DNA of 64,000 nucleotides from Odiellus spinosus (taxonomy: Eukaryota > Arthropoda > Arachnida > Opiliones > Phalangiidae): contig CAWUCO010000219.1 in the NCBI GenBank assembly GCA_963920705.1, forward strand, positions 992,001 to 1,056,000. The letters run 5' to 3'. Under the pieces are notes generated by a model. It worked only from the letters and a program-made list of their open reading frames with translations, was not told the DNA's origin and ran no database searches. Positions 39,501 through 53,270 of this stretch are shown one piece after another; positions within the stretch are counted from its first letter, which is position 1; each line of letters opens with the position of its first letter. The position numbers were made by a program, and so were the translations under genes.

Positions 39501-40940
39501 TACTTGGGAAATTTTTCGATCTATACTTGGAAAATTTTTCGATCTATGCTTGGGAAATTTTTCGATCTATACATGGGAAATTTTTGGATCTATGCTTGGG
39601 AAATTTTTGAATCTATACTTGAGAAATTTTTGGATCTATACTTGGGAAATTTTTGGATCTATACTTGGGAAATTTTTGGATCTATACTTGGGAAATCTTT
39701 GGATGTATACTTGGAAAATTTTTGGATCTATACTTGGGAAATTTTTGAATCTATACTTGGGAAATTTTTGGATCTATACTTGGGAAATTTTTGGATCTAT
39801 ACTTGGGAAATTTTGGATCTATACTTGGGAAATTTTTCGATCTATACTTGGAAAATTTTTCGATCTATGCTTGGGAAATTTTTGGATCTATACTTGGGAA
39901 ATTTTTGGATGTATACTTGTGAAATTTTTGGATCTATACTTGGGAAATTTTTGGATCTATACTTGGGAAATTTTGAATCTATACTTGGGAAATTTTTGAA
40001 CCTATACTTGGGAAAATTTTGGATCTATACTTGTGAAATTTTTGGATCTATACTTGGGAAATTTTGGATCTATACTTGGAAATTTTTTCGATCTATACTA
40101 GGGAAATTTTTGGATGTATACTTGTGAAATTTTTGGATCTATACTTGGGAAATTTTTCGATCTATACTTGGAAAATTTTTCGATCTATGCTTGGGAAATT
40201 TTTCGATCTATACATGGGAAATTTTTGGATCTATGCTTGGGAAATTTTTGAATCTATACTTGAGAAATTTTTGGATCTATACTTGGGAAATTTTTGGATC
40301 TATACTTGGGAAATTTTTGGATCTATACTTGGGAAATCTTTGGATGTATACTTGGAAAATTTTTGGATCTATACTTGGGAAATTTTTGAATCTATACTTG
40401 GGAAATTTTTGGATCTATACTTGGGAAATTTTTGGATCTATACTTGGGAAATTTTGGATCTATACTTGGGAAATTTTTCGATCTATACTTGGAAAATTTT
40501 TCGATCTATGCTTGGGAAATTTTTGGATCTATACTTGGGAAATTTTTGGATGTATACTTGTGAAATTTTTGGATCTATACTTGGGAAATTTTTGGATCTA
40601 TACTTGGGAAATTTTGAATCTATACTTGGGAAATTTTTGAACCTATACTTGGGAAAATTTTGGATCTATACTTGTGAAATTTTTGGATCTATACTTGGGA
40701 AATTTTTGGATCTATACTTGGGAAATTTTTGGATCTATTCATGGGAAATTTTTTGATTTATACTTGGGAAATTTTTCTTACTATACTTGGGAAATTTTTC
40801 GATCTATACTTGGGAAATTTTTCGATCTATACTTGGAAAATTTTTGGATCTATACTTGGGAAATTTTTCGATCTATACTTGGGAAATTTTTCGATCTATA
40901 CTTGGGAAATTTTTCGATCTATACTTGGGAAATTTTTGAA
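34772..40940 (+). repeat. 3,255/2,911-bp higher-order repeat, two tandem copies
   Basis: Copies run from about 34772 to 38026 and from 38027 to about 40940. Anchors at 34930 and 35802 pair with 38185 and 39057 at 3,255 bp. After about 36.5 kb the offset falls to 2,911 bp, for example nine-monomer cassettes at 37820 and 40731. The difference of 344 bp equals the 344-bp tandem unit present twice in the first copy and once in the second. Both copies start at the same chimeric junction, GAATCTCTAC followed by TTGGAAAATTTTGGACC. Confidence 0.88.
36165..37850 (+). repeat. 344-bp and 641-bp tandem repeats
   Basis: Bases from about 36165 to 36508 recur at an offset of 344 bp (36509-36852). The segment from about 36509 to 37149 recurs at an offset of 641 bp. 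Each copy begins at TTTTGGATC leading into CTTGGAAATTTTTTCG and the CTAGGG dimer. The join near 36505 brings a GAATCTATAC monomer directly onto this start; the joins near 37147 and 40058 bring a GGATC monomer onto the same point. Confidence 0.85.
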
Positions 40941-43010
40941 TCTCTACTTGGGAAATTTTTGAATCTCTACTTGGGAAATTTTTGGACTATACTTGGGAAA
41001 TTTTTGGATCTATGCTTGGGAAATTTTTGAATCTATACTTGAGAAATTTTTGGATCTATACTTGGGAAATTTTTGGATCTATACTTGGGTAATTTTTGGA
41101 TCTATACTTGGGAAATTTTTCGATCTATACTTGGAAAATTTTTGGATCTATACTTGGGAAATTTTTCGATCTATACTTGGGAAATTTTTCGATCTATACT
41201 TGGGAAATTTTTCGATCTATACTTGGGAAATTTTTGAATCTCTACTTGGGAAATTTTTGAATCTCTACTTGGGAAATTTTTGGACTATACTTGGGAAATT
41301 TTTGGATCTATGCTTGGGAAATTTTTGAATCTATACTTGAGAAATTTTTGGATCTATACTTGGGAAATTTTTGGATCTATACTTGGGAAATTTTTGGATC
41401 TATACTTGGGAAATTTTTGGATGTATACTTGGAAAATTTTTGGATCTATACTTGGGAAATTTTTGAATCTATACTTGGGAAATTTTTGGATCTATACTTG
41501 GGAAATTTTTGGATGTATACTTGGGAAATTTTTGGATCTATACTTGGGAAATTTTTCGATCTATACTTGGGAAATTTTTGGATCTATACTTGGGAAATTT
41601 TTGAATCTATACTTGGGAAATTTTTGGATCTATACTTGGGAAATTTTTGAATCTATACTTGGGAAATTTATGGACCTATACTTGGGAAATTTTTGAATCT
41701 ATACTTGAGAAATTTTTGGATCTATACTTGGGAAATTTTGGATCTATACTTGGAAAATTTTTCGATCTATACTAGGGAAATTTTTGGATGTATACTTGTG
41801 AAATTTTTGGATCTATACTTGGGAAATTTTTCGATCTATACTTGGAAAATTTTTCGATCTATGCTTGTGAAATTTTTCGATCTATACTTGGGAAATTTTT
41901 GAATCTCTACTTGGGAAATTTTTGAATCTCTACTTGGGAAATTTTTGGACTATACATGGGAAATTTTTGGATCTATGCTTGGGAAATTTTTGAATCTGTA
42001 CTTGAGAAATTTTTGGATCTATACTTGGGAAATTTTTGGATCTATACTTGGGAAATTTTTGGATCTATACTTGGGAAATCTTTGGATGTATACTTGGAAA
42101 ATTTTTGGATCTATACTTGGGAAATTTTTGAATCTATACTTGGGAAATTTTTGGATCTATACTTGGGAAATTTTTGGATCTATACTTGGGAAATTTTTGG
42201 ATCTATACTTGGGAAATTTTTGGATCTATACTTGGGAAATTTTGGATCTATACTTGGGAAATTTTTCGATCTATACTTGGAAAATTTTTCGATCTATGCT
42301 TGGGAAATTTTTGGATCTATACTTGGGAAATTTTTGGATTTATACTTGTGAAATTTTTGGATCTATACTTGGGAAATTTTTACATGTATACTTGTGAAAT
42401 TTTTGGATCTATACTTGGGAAATTTTTGGATCTATACTTGGGAAATTTTTGAATCTATACTTGGGAAATTTTTGGACCTATACTTGGGAAAATTTTGGAT
42501 CTATACTTGTGAAATTTTTCGATCTATACTTGGAAAATTTTTGGATCTATGCTTGGGAAATTTTTGGATCTATACTTGGGAAATTTTTGGATGTATACTT
42601 GTGAAATTTTTGGATCTATACTTGGGAAATTTTTGGATCTATACTTGGGAAATTTTTGGATCTATTCATGGGAAATTTTTGGATTTATACTTGGGAAATT
42701 TTTCTTACTATACTTGGGAAATTTTTCGATCTATACTTGGGAAATTTTTCGATCTATACTTGGAAAATTTTTGGATCTATACTTGGGAAATTTTTCGATC
42801 TATACTTGGGAAATTTTTCGATCTATACTTGGGAAATTTTTCGATCTATACTTGGGAAATTTTTGAATCTCTACTTGGGAAATTTTTGAATCTCTACTTG
42901 GGAAATTTTTGGACTATACTTGGGAAATTTTTGGATCTATGCTTGGGAAATTTTTGAATCTATACTTGAGAAATTTTTGGATTATACTTGGGAAATTTTT
43001 GGATCTATAC
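40041..43010 (+). repeat. Long-range duplication, right copy (partner at 22203-25172)
   Basis: This is the partner of the block at 22203. Its right part, from about 42394, also continues collinearly with 26803-28700 at an offset of 15,591 bp (temporarily 15,614 bp), so the region from 40.0 to 44.3 kb looks like a mosaic of two parts of the 22-29 kb region. That is what one expects if the 2,247-bp repeat had fewer copies in the source, or if one copy was lost here. Confidence 0.82.
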
Positions 43011-46000
43011 TTGAGAAATTTTTGGATCTATACTTGGGAAATTTTTGGATCTATACTTGGGAAATTTTTGGATCTATACTTGGGAAATCTTTGGATGTAT
43101 ACTTGGAAAATTTTTGGATCTATACTTGGGAAATTTTTGAATCTATACTTGGGAAATTTTTGGATCTATACTTGGGAAATTTTTGGATCTATACTTGGGA
43201 AATTTTTGGATCTATACTTGGGAAATTTTTGGATCTATACTTGGGAAATTTTGGATCTATACTTGGGAAATTTTTCGATCTATACTTGGAAAATTTTTCG
43301 ATCTATGCTTGGGAAATTTTTGGATCTATACTTGGGAAATTTTTGGATTTATACTTGTGAAATTTTTGGATCTATACTTGGGAAATTTTTACATGTATAC
43401 TTGTGAAATTTTTGGATCTATACTTGGGAAATTTTTGGATCTATACTTGGGAAATTTTTGAATCTATACTTGGGAAATTTTTGGACCTATACTTGGGAAA
43501 ATTTTGGATCTATACTTGTGAAATTTTTCGATCTATACTTGGAAAATTTTTGGATCTATGCTTGGGAAATTTTTGGATCTATACTTGGGAAATTTTTGGA
43601 TGTATACTTGTGAAATTTTTGGATCTATACTTGGGAAATTTTTGGATCTATACTTGGGAAATTTTTGGATCTATTCATGGGAAATTTTTGGATTTATACT
43701 TGGGAAATTTTTCGATCTATACTTGGGAAATTTTTCGATCTATACTTGGAAAATTTTTGGATCTATACTTGGGAAATTTTTCGATCTATACTTGGGAAAT
43801 TTTTCGATCTATACTTGGGAAATTTTTCGATCTATACTTGGGAAATTTTTGAATCTCTACTTGGGAAATTTTTGAATCTCTACTTGGGAAATTTTTGGAC
43901 TATACTTGGGAAATTTTTGGATCTATGCTTGGGAAATTTTTGAATCTATACTTGAGAAATTTTTGGATTATACTTGGGAAATTTTTGGATCTATACTTGG
44001 GAAATTTTTGGATCTATACTTGGGAAATTTTTGGATGTATACTTGGAAAATTTTTGGATCTATACTTGGGAAATTTTTGAATCTATACTTGGGAAATTTT
44101 TGGATCTATACTTGGGAAATTTTTGGATGTATACTTGGGAAATTTTTGGATCTATACTTGGGAAATTTTTCGATCTATACTTGGGAAATTTTTGGATCTA
44201 TACTTGGGAAATTTTTGAATCTATACTTGGGAAATTTTTGAATCTATACTTGGGAAATTTTTGGAGCTATACTTGGGAAATTTTTGAATCTATACTTGGG
44301 AAATTTTTCGATCTATACTTGGGAAATTTTTCGATCTATACTTGGGAAATTTTTGGATCTATACTTGGGAAATTTTTGAATCTATACTTGGGAAATTTTT
44401 GGATCTATACTTGGGAAATTTTTGGATGTATACTTGGGAAATTTTTGGATCTATACTTGGGAAATTTTTCGATCTATACTTGGGAAATTTTTGGATCTAT
44501 GCTTGGGAAATTTTTGAATCTATACTTGAGAAATTTTTGGATCTGTACTTGGGAAATTTTTGGATCTATACTTGGGAAATTTTTGGATCTATACTTGGGA
44601 AATCTTTGGATGTATACTTGGAAAATTTTTGGATCTATACTTGGGAAATTTTTGAATCTATACTTGGGAAATTTTTGGATCTATACTTGGGAAATTTTTG
44701 GATCTATACTTGGGAAATTTTGGATCTATACTTGGGAAATTTTTCGATCTATACTTGGAAAATTTTTCGATCTATGCTTGGGAAATTTTTGGATCTATAC
44801 TTGGGAAATTTTTGGATGTATACTTGTGAAATTTTTGGATCTATACTTGGGAAATTTTTGGATCTATACTTGGGAAATTTTGAATCTATACTTGGGAAAT
44901 TTTTGAACCTATACTTGGGAAAATTTTGGATCTATACTTGTGAAATTTTTGGATCTATACTTGGGAAATTTTTGGATCTATACTTGGGAAATTTTTGGAT
45001 CTATTCATGGGAAATTTTTTGATTTATACTTGGGAAATTTTTCTTACTATACTTGGGAAATTTTTCGATCTATACTTGGGAAATTTTTCGATCTATACTT
45101 GGAAAATTTTTGGATCTATACTTGGGAAATTTTTCGATCTATACTTGGGAAATTTTTCGATCTATACTTGGGAAATTTTTCGATCTATACTTGGGAAATT
45201 TTTGAATCTCTACTTGGGAAATTTTTGAATCTCTACTTGGGAAATTTTTGGACTATACTTGGGAAATTTTTGGATCTATGCTTGGGAAATTTTTGAATCT
45301 ATACTTGAGAAATTTTTGGATCTATACTTGGGAAATTTTTGGATCTATACTTGGGTAATTTTTGGATCTATACTTGGGAAATTTTTCGATCTATACTTGG
45401 AAAATTTTTGGATCTATACTTGGGAAATTTTTCGATCTATACTTGGGAAATTTTTCGATCTATACTTGGGAAATTTTTCGATCTATACTTGGGAAATTTT
45501 TGGATCTATTCATGGGAAATTTTTTGATTTATACTTGGGAAATTTTTCTTACTATACTTGGGAAATTTTTCGATCTATACTTGGGAAATTTTTCGATCTA
45601 TACTTGGAAAATTTTTGGATCTATACTTGGGAAATTTTTCGATCTATACTTGGGAAATTTTTCGATCTATACTTGGGAAATTTTTCGATCTATACTTGGG
45701 AAATTTTTGAATCTCTACTTGGGAAATTTTTGAATCTCTACTTGGGAAATTTTTGGACTATACTTGGGAAATTTTTGGATCTATGCTTGGGAAATTTTTG
45801 AATCTATACTTGAGAAATTTTTGGATCTATACTTGGGAAATTTTTGGATCTATACTTGGGTAATTTTTGGATCTATACTTGGGAAATTTTTCGATCTATA
45901 CTTGGAAAATTTTTGGATCTATACTTGGGAAATTTTTCGATCTATACTTGGGAAATTTTTCGATCTATACTTGGGAAATTTTTCGATCTATACTTGGGAA

Positions 46001-49000
46001 ATTTTTGAATCTCTACTTGGGAAATTTTTGAATCTCTACTTGGGAAATTTTTGGACTATACTTGGGAAATTTTTGGATCTATGCTTGGGAAATTTTTGAA
46101 TCTATACTTGAGAAATTTTTGGATCTATACTTGGGAAATTTTTGGATCTATACTTGGGAAATTTTTGGATCTATACTTGGGAAATTTTTGGATGTATACT
46201 TGGAAAATTTTTGGATCTATACTTGGGAAATTTTTGAATCTATACTTGGGAAATTTTTGGATCTATACTTGGGAAATTTTTGGATGTATACTTGGGAAAT
46301 TTTTGGATCTATACTTGGGAAATTTTTCGATCTATACTTGGGAAATTTTTGGATCTATACTTGGGAAATTTTTGAATCTATACTTGGGAAATTTTTGGAT
46401 CTATACTTGGGAAATTTTTGAATCTAAACTTGGGAAATTTATGGACCTATACTTGGGAAATTTTTGAATCTATACTTGAGAAATTTTTGGATCTATACTT
46501 GGGAAATTTTGGATCTATACTTGGAAAATTTTTCGATCTATACTAGGGAAATTTTTGGATGTATACTTGTGAAATTTTTGGATCTATACTTGGGAAATTT
46601 TTCGATCTATACTTGGAAAATTTTTCGATCTATGCTTGGGAAATTTTTCGATCTATACTTGGGAAATTTTTGAATCTCTACTTGGGAAATTTTTGAATCT
46701 CTACTTGGGAAATTTTTGGACTATACATGGGAAATTTTTGGATCTATGCTTGGGAAATTTTTGAATCTGTACTTGAGAAATTTTTGGATCTATACTTGGG
46801 AAATTTTTGGATCTATACTTGGGAAATTTTTGGATCTATACTTGGGAAATCTTTGGATGTATACTTGGAAAATTTTTGGATCTATACTTGGGAAATTTTT
46901 GAATCTATACTTGGGAAATTTTTGGATCTATACTTGGGAAATTTTTGGATCTATACTTGGGAAATTTTTGGATCTATACTTGGGAAATTTTTGGATCTAT
47001 ACTTGGGAAATTTTGGATCTATACTTGGGAAATTTTTCGATCTATACTTGGAAAATTTTTCGATCTATGCTTGGGAAATTTTTGGATCTATACTTGGGAA
47101 ATTTTTGGATTTATACTTGTGAAATTTTTGGATCTATACTTGGGAAATTTTTACATGTATACTTGTGAAATTTTTGGATCTATACTTGGGAAATTTTTGG
47201 ATCTATACTTGGGAAATTTTTGAATCTATACTTGGGAAATTTTTGGACCTATACTTGGGAAAATTTTGGATCTATACTTGTGAAATTTTTCGATCTATAC
47301 TTGGAAAATTTTTGGATCTATGCTTGGGAAATTTTTGGATCTATACTTGGGAAATTTTTGGATGTATACTTGTGAAATTTTTGGATCTATACTTGGGAAA
47401 TTTTTGGATCTATACTTGGGAAATTTTTGGATCTATTCATGGGAAATTTTTGGATTTATACTTGGGAAATTTTTCTTACTATACTTGGGAAATTTTTCGA
47501 TCTATACTTGGGAAATTTTTCGATCTATACTTGGAAAATTTTTGGATCTATACTTGGGAAATTTTTCGATCTATACTTGGGAAATTTTTCGATCTATACT
47601 TGGGAAATTTTTCGATCTATACTTGGGAAATTTTTGAATCTCTACTTGGGAAATTTTTGAATCTCTACTTGGGAAATTTTTGGACTATACTTGGGAAATT
47701 TTTGGATCTATGCTTGGGAAATTTTTGAATCTATACTTGAGAAATTTTTGGATTATACTTGGGAAATTTTTGGATCTATACTTGAGAAATTTTTGGATCT
47801 ATACTTGGGAAATTTTTGGATCTATACTTGGGAAATTTTTGGATCTATACTTGGGAAATCTTTGGATGTATACTTGGAAAATTTTTGGATCTATACTTGG
47901 GAAATTTTTGAATCTATACTTGGGAAATTTTTGGATCTATACTTGGGAAATTTTTGGATCTATACTTGGGAAATTTTTGGATCTATACTTGGGAAATTTT
48001 TGGATCTATACTTGGGAAATTTTGGATCTATACTTGGGAAATTTTTCGATCTATACTTGGAAAATTTTTCGATCTATGCTTGGGAAATTTTTGGATCTAT
48101 ACTTGGGAAATTTTTGGATTTATACTTGTGAAATTTTTGGATCTATACTTGGGAAATTTTTACATGTATACTTGTGAAATTTTTGGATCTATACTTGGGA
48201 AATTTTTGGATCTATACTTGGGAAATTTTTGAATCTATACTTGGGAAATTTTTGGACCTATACTTGGGAAAATTTTGGATCTATACTTGTGAAATTTTTC
48301 GATCTATACTTGGAAAATTTTTGGATCTATGCTTGGGAAATTTTTGGATCTATACTTGGGAAATTTTTGGATGTATACTTGTGAAATTTTTGGATCTATA
48401 CTTGGGAAATTTTTGGATCTATACTTGGGAAATTTTTGGATCTATTCATGGGAAATTTTTGGATTTATACTTGGGAAATTTTTCTTACTATACTTGGGAA
48501 ATTTTTCGATCTATACTTGGGAAATTTTTCGATCTATACTTGGAAAATTTTTGGATCTATACTTGGGAAATTTTTCGATCTATACTTGGGAAATTTTTCG
48601 ATCTATACTTGGGAAATTTTTCGATCTATACTTGGGAAATTTTTGAATCTCTACTTGGGAAATTTTTGAATCTCTACTTGGGAAATTTTTGGACTATACT
48701 TGGGAAATTTTTGGATCTATGCTTGGGAAATTTTTGAATCTATACTTGAGAAATTTTTGGATTATACTTGGGAAATTTTTGGATCTATACTTGGGAAATT
48801 TTTGGATGTATACTTGGAAAATTTTTGGATCTATACTTGGGAAATTTTTGAATCTATACTTGGGAAATTTTTGGATCTATACTTGGGAAATTTTTGGATG
48901 TATACTTGGGAAATTTTTGGATCTATACTTGGGAAATTTTTCGATCTATACTTGGGAAATTTTTGGATCTATACTTGGGAAATTTTTGAATCTATACTTG

Positions 49001-49010
49001 GGAAATTTTT
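40220..49010 (+). repeat. 4.3-4.8-kb higher-order repeat, two tandem copies
   Basis: Copies run from about 40220 to 44485 and from about 44486 to 49010. The offset is 4,266 bp at first, rises to 4,771 bp after a 505-bp duplication in the second copy, and to 4,794 bp after a 23-bp monomer loss in the first copy near 43.7 kb. Paired anchors include 41280/46051, 41945/46716, 42909/47680 and 43895/48689. The first copy alone has CTATGCTTGTG near 41868; the second alone has CTAAACTTGGG near 46427 and GGATCTGTAC near 44543. Confidence 0.88.
44984..45993 (+). repeat. 505-bp tandem duplication
   Basis: Copies run from about 44984 to 45488 and from about 45489 to 45993, exactly 505 bp apart (22 monomers less 1 bp). 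Each contains the TTTTTTGATTTATAC form of the nine-monomer cassette, an anchor block and the start of a 298-bp subunit with TTGGGTAATT. The junction near 45488 joins a CGATC monomer to the CTATTCATGGG monomer, which elsewhere normally follows GGATC. Confidence 0.88.
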
Positions 49011-52000
49011 GAATCTATACTTGGGAAATTTTTGGAGCTATACTTGGGAAATTTTTGAATCTATACTTGGGAAATTTTTCGATCTATACTTGGGAAATTT
49101 TTCGATCTATACTTGGGAAATTTTTCGATCTATACTTGGGAAATTTTTGGATCTATACTTGGGAAATATTTGGATCTATACTTGGGAAATTTTTGGATCT
49201 ATACTTGGGAAATTTTGGATCTATACTTGGGAAATTTTTCGATCTATACTTGGAAAATTTTGGACCTATACTTGGAAAATTTTTCGATCTATACTAGGGA
49301 AATTTTTGGATGTATACTTGTGAAATTTTTGGATCTATACTTGGGAAATTTTTCGATCTATACTTGGAAAATTTTTCGATCTATGCTTGGGAAATTTTTC
49401 GATCCATACTTGGGAAATTTTTGAATCTCTACTTGGGAAATTTTTGAATCTCTACTTGGGAAATTTTTGGACTATACATGGGAAATTTTTGGATCTATGC
49501 TTGGGAAATTTTTGAATCTATACTTGAGAAATTTTTGGATCTATACTTGGGAAATTTTTGGATCTATACTTGGGAAATTTTTGGATCTATACTTGGGAAA
49601 TTTTTGGATGTATACTTGGAAAATTTTTGGATCTATACTTGGGAAATTTTTGAATCTATACTTGGGAAATTTTTGGATCTATACTTGGGAAATTTTTGGA
49701 TCTATACTTGGGAAATTTTTGGATCTATACTTGGGAAATTTTGGATCTATACTTGGGAAATTTTTCGATCTATACTTGGAAAATTTTTCGATCTATGCTT
49801 GGGAAATTTTTGGATCTATACTTGGGAAATTTTTGGATGTATACTTGTGAAATTTTTGGATCTATACTTGGGAAATTTTTGGACCTATACTTGGGAAAAT
49901 TTTGGATCTATACTTGTGAAATTTTTCGATCTATACTTGGAAAATTTTTCGATCTATGCTTGGGAAATTTTTGGATCTATACTTGGGAAATTTTTGGATG
50001 TATACTTGTGAAATTTTTGGATCTATACTTGGGAAATTTTTGGATCTATACTTGGGAAATTTTTGGATCTATTCATGGGAAATTTTTGGGAAATTTTTCT
50101 TACTATACTTGGGAAATTTTTCGATCTATACTTGGAAAATTTTTGGATCTATACTTGGGAAATTTTTCGATCTATACTTGGGAAATTTTTCGATCTATAC
50201 TTGGGAAATTTTTCGATCTATACTTGGGAAATTTTTGAATCTCTACTTGGGAAATTTTTGAATCTCTACTTGGGAAATTTTTGGACTATACTTGGGAAAT
50301 TTTTGATTCTATGCTTGGGAAATTTTTGAATCTATACTTGAGAAATTTTTGGATCTATACTTGGGAAATTTTTGGATCTATACTTGGGAAATTTTTGGAT
50401 CTATACTTGGGAAATTTTTGGATGTATACTTGGAAAATTTTTGGATCTATACTTGGGAAATTTTTGAATCTACACTTGGGAAATTTTTGGATCTATACTT
50501 GGGAAATTTTTGGATGTATACTTGGGAAATTTTTGGATCTATACTTGGGAAATTTTTGGATCTATACTTGGGAAATTTTTCGATCTATACTTGGGAAATT
50601 TTTGAATCTATACTTGGGAAATTTTTGGATCTATACTTGGGAAATTTTTGGATCTATACTTGGGAAATTTTTGGATCTATACTTGGGAAATTTTTGGATG
50701 TATACTTGTAAAATTTTTGGATCTATACTTGGGAAATTTTTGAATCTATACTTGGGAAATTTTTGGATCTATACTTGGGAAATTTTTGGATCTATACTTG
50801 GGAAATTTTTGGATCTATACTTGGGAAATTTTGGATCTATACTTGGGAAATTTTTCGATCTATTCTTGGAAAATTTTTCGATCTATGCTTGGGAAATTTT
50901 TGGATCTATACTTGGGAAATTTTTCGATCTATACTTGGGAAATTTTTCGATCTATACTTGGGAAATTTTTGAATCTCTACTTGGGAAATTTTTGAATCTC
51001 TACTTGGGAAATTTTTGGACTATACTTGGGAAATTTTTGGATCTATGCTTGGGAAATTTTTGAATCTATACTTGAGAAATTTTTGGATTATACTTGGGAA
51101 ATTTTTGGATCTATACTTGGGAAATTTTTGGATCTATACTTGGGAAATTTTTGGATGTATACTTGGAAAATTTTTGGATCTATACTTGGGAAATTTTTGA
51201 ATCTATACTTGGGAAATTTTTGGATCTATACTTGGGAAATTTTTGGATGTATACTTGGGAAATTTTTGGATCTATACTTGGGAAATTTTTCGATCTATAC
51301 TTGGGAAATTTTTGGATCTATACTTGGGAAATTTTTGAATCTATACTTGGGAAATTTTTGAATCTATACTTGGGAAATTTTTGGAGCTATACTTGGGAAA
51401 TTTTTGAATCTATACTTGGGAAATTTTTCGATCTATACTTGGGAAATTTTTCGATCTATACTTGGGAAATTTTTCGATCTATACTTGGGAAATTTTTGGA
51501 TCTATACTTGGGAAATATTTGGATCTATACTTGGGAAATTTTTGGATCTATACTTGGGAAATTTTGGATCTATACTTGGGAAATTTTTCGATCTATACTT
51601 GGAAAATTTTGGACCTATACTTGGAAAATTTTTCGATCTATACTAGGGAAATTTTTGGATGTATACTTGTGAAATTTTTGGATCTATACTTGGGAAATTT
51701 TTCGATCTATACTTGGAAAATTTTTCGATCTATGCTTGGGAAATTTTTCGATCCATACTTGGGAAATTTTTGAATCTCTACTTGGGAAATTTTTGAATCT
51801 CTACTTGGGAAATTTTTGGACTATACATGGGAAATTTTTGGATCTATGCTTGGGAAATTTTTGAATCTATACTTGAGAAATTTTTGGATCTATACTTGGG
51901 AAATTTTTGGATCTATACTTGGGAAATTTTTGGATCTATACTTGGGAAATTTTTGGATGTATACTTGGAAAATTTTTGGATCTATACTTGGGAAATTTTT

Positions 52001-53270
52001 GAATCTATACTTGGGAAATTTTTGGATCTATACTTGGGAAATTTTTGGATCTATACTTGGGAAATTTTTGGATCTATACTTGGGAAATTTTGGATCTATA
52101 CTTGGGAAATTTTTCGATCTATACTTGGAAAATTTTTCGATCTATGCTTGGGAAATTTTTGGATCTATACTTGGGAAATTTTTGGATGTATACTTGTGAA
52201 ATTTTTGGATCTATACTTGGGAAATTTTTGGACCTATACTTGGGAAAATTTTGGATCTATACTTGTGAAATTTTTCGATCTATACTTGGAAAATTTTTCG
52301 ATCTATGCTTGGGAAATTTTTGGATCTATACTTGGGAAATTTTTGGATGTATACTTGTGAAATTTTTGGATCTATACTTGGGAAATTTTTGGATCTATAC
52401 TTGGGAAATTTTTGGATCTATTCATGGGAAATTTTTGGGAAATTTTTCTTACTATACTTGGGAAATTTTTCGATCTATACTTGGAAAATTTTTGGATCTA
52501 TACTTGGGAAATTTTTCGATCTATACTTGGGAAATTTTTCGATCTATACTTGGGAAATTTTTCGATCTATACTTGGGAAATTTTTGAATCTCTACTTGGG
52601 AAATTTTTGAATCTCTACTTGGGAAATTTTTGGACTATACTTGGGAAATTTTTGATTCTATGCTTGGGAAATTTTTGAATCTATACTTGAGAAATTTTTG
52701 GATCTATACTTGGGAAATTTTTGGATCTATACTTGGGAAATTTTTGGATCTATACTTGGGAAATTTTTGGATGTATACTTGGAAAATTTTTGGATCTATA
52801 CTTGGGAAATTTTTGAATCTACACTTGGGAAATTTTTGGATCTATACTTGGGAAATTTTTGGATGTATACTTGGGAAATTTTTGGATCTATACTTGGGAA
52901 ATTTTTGGATCTATACTTGGGAAATTTTTCGATCTATACTTGGGAAATTTTTGAATCTATACTTGGGAAATTTTTGGATCTATACTTGGGAAATTTTTGG
53001 ATCTATACTTGGGAAATTTTTGGATCTATACTTGGGAAATTTTTGGATGTATACTTGTAAAATTTTTGGATCTATACTTGGGAAATTTTTGAATCTATAC
53101 TTGGGAAATTTTTGGATCTATACTTGGGAAATTTTTGGATCTATACTTGGGAAATTTTTGGATCTATACTTGGGAAATTTTGGATCTATACTTGGGAAAT
53201 TTTTCGATCTATTCTTGGAAAATTTTTCGATCTATGCTTGGGAAATTTTTGGATCTATACTTGGGAAATT
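48590..53270 (+). repeat. 2,349-bp higher-order repeat, two tandem copies
   Basis: Copies run from about 48590 to 50935 and from about 50936 to 53270. Anchors at 49467 and 50281 pair with 51816 and 52630 at 2,349 bp; the offset is 2,326 bp at the far left, where one monomer is missing near 48.79 kb. Shared rare features include GGAGCTATAC (49034, 51383), GATTCTATGC (50304, 52653), CTACACTTGGG (50470, 52819), TTGTAAAATT (50706, 53055) and the 12-bp deleted form of the nine-monomer cassette. Confidence 0.9.
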
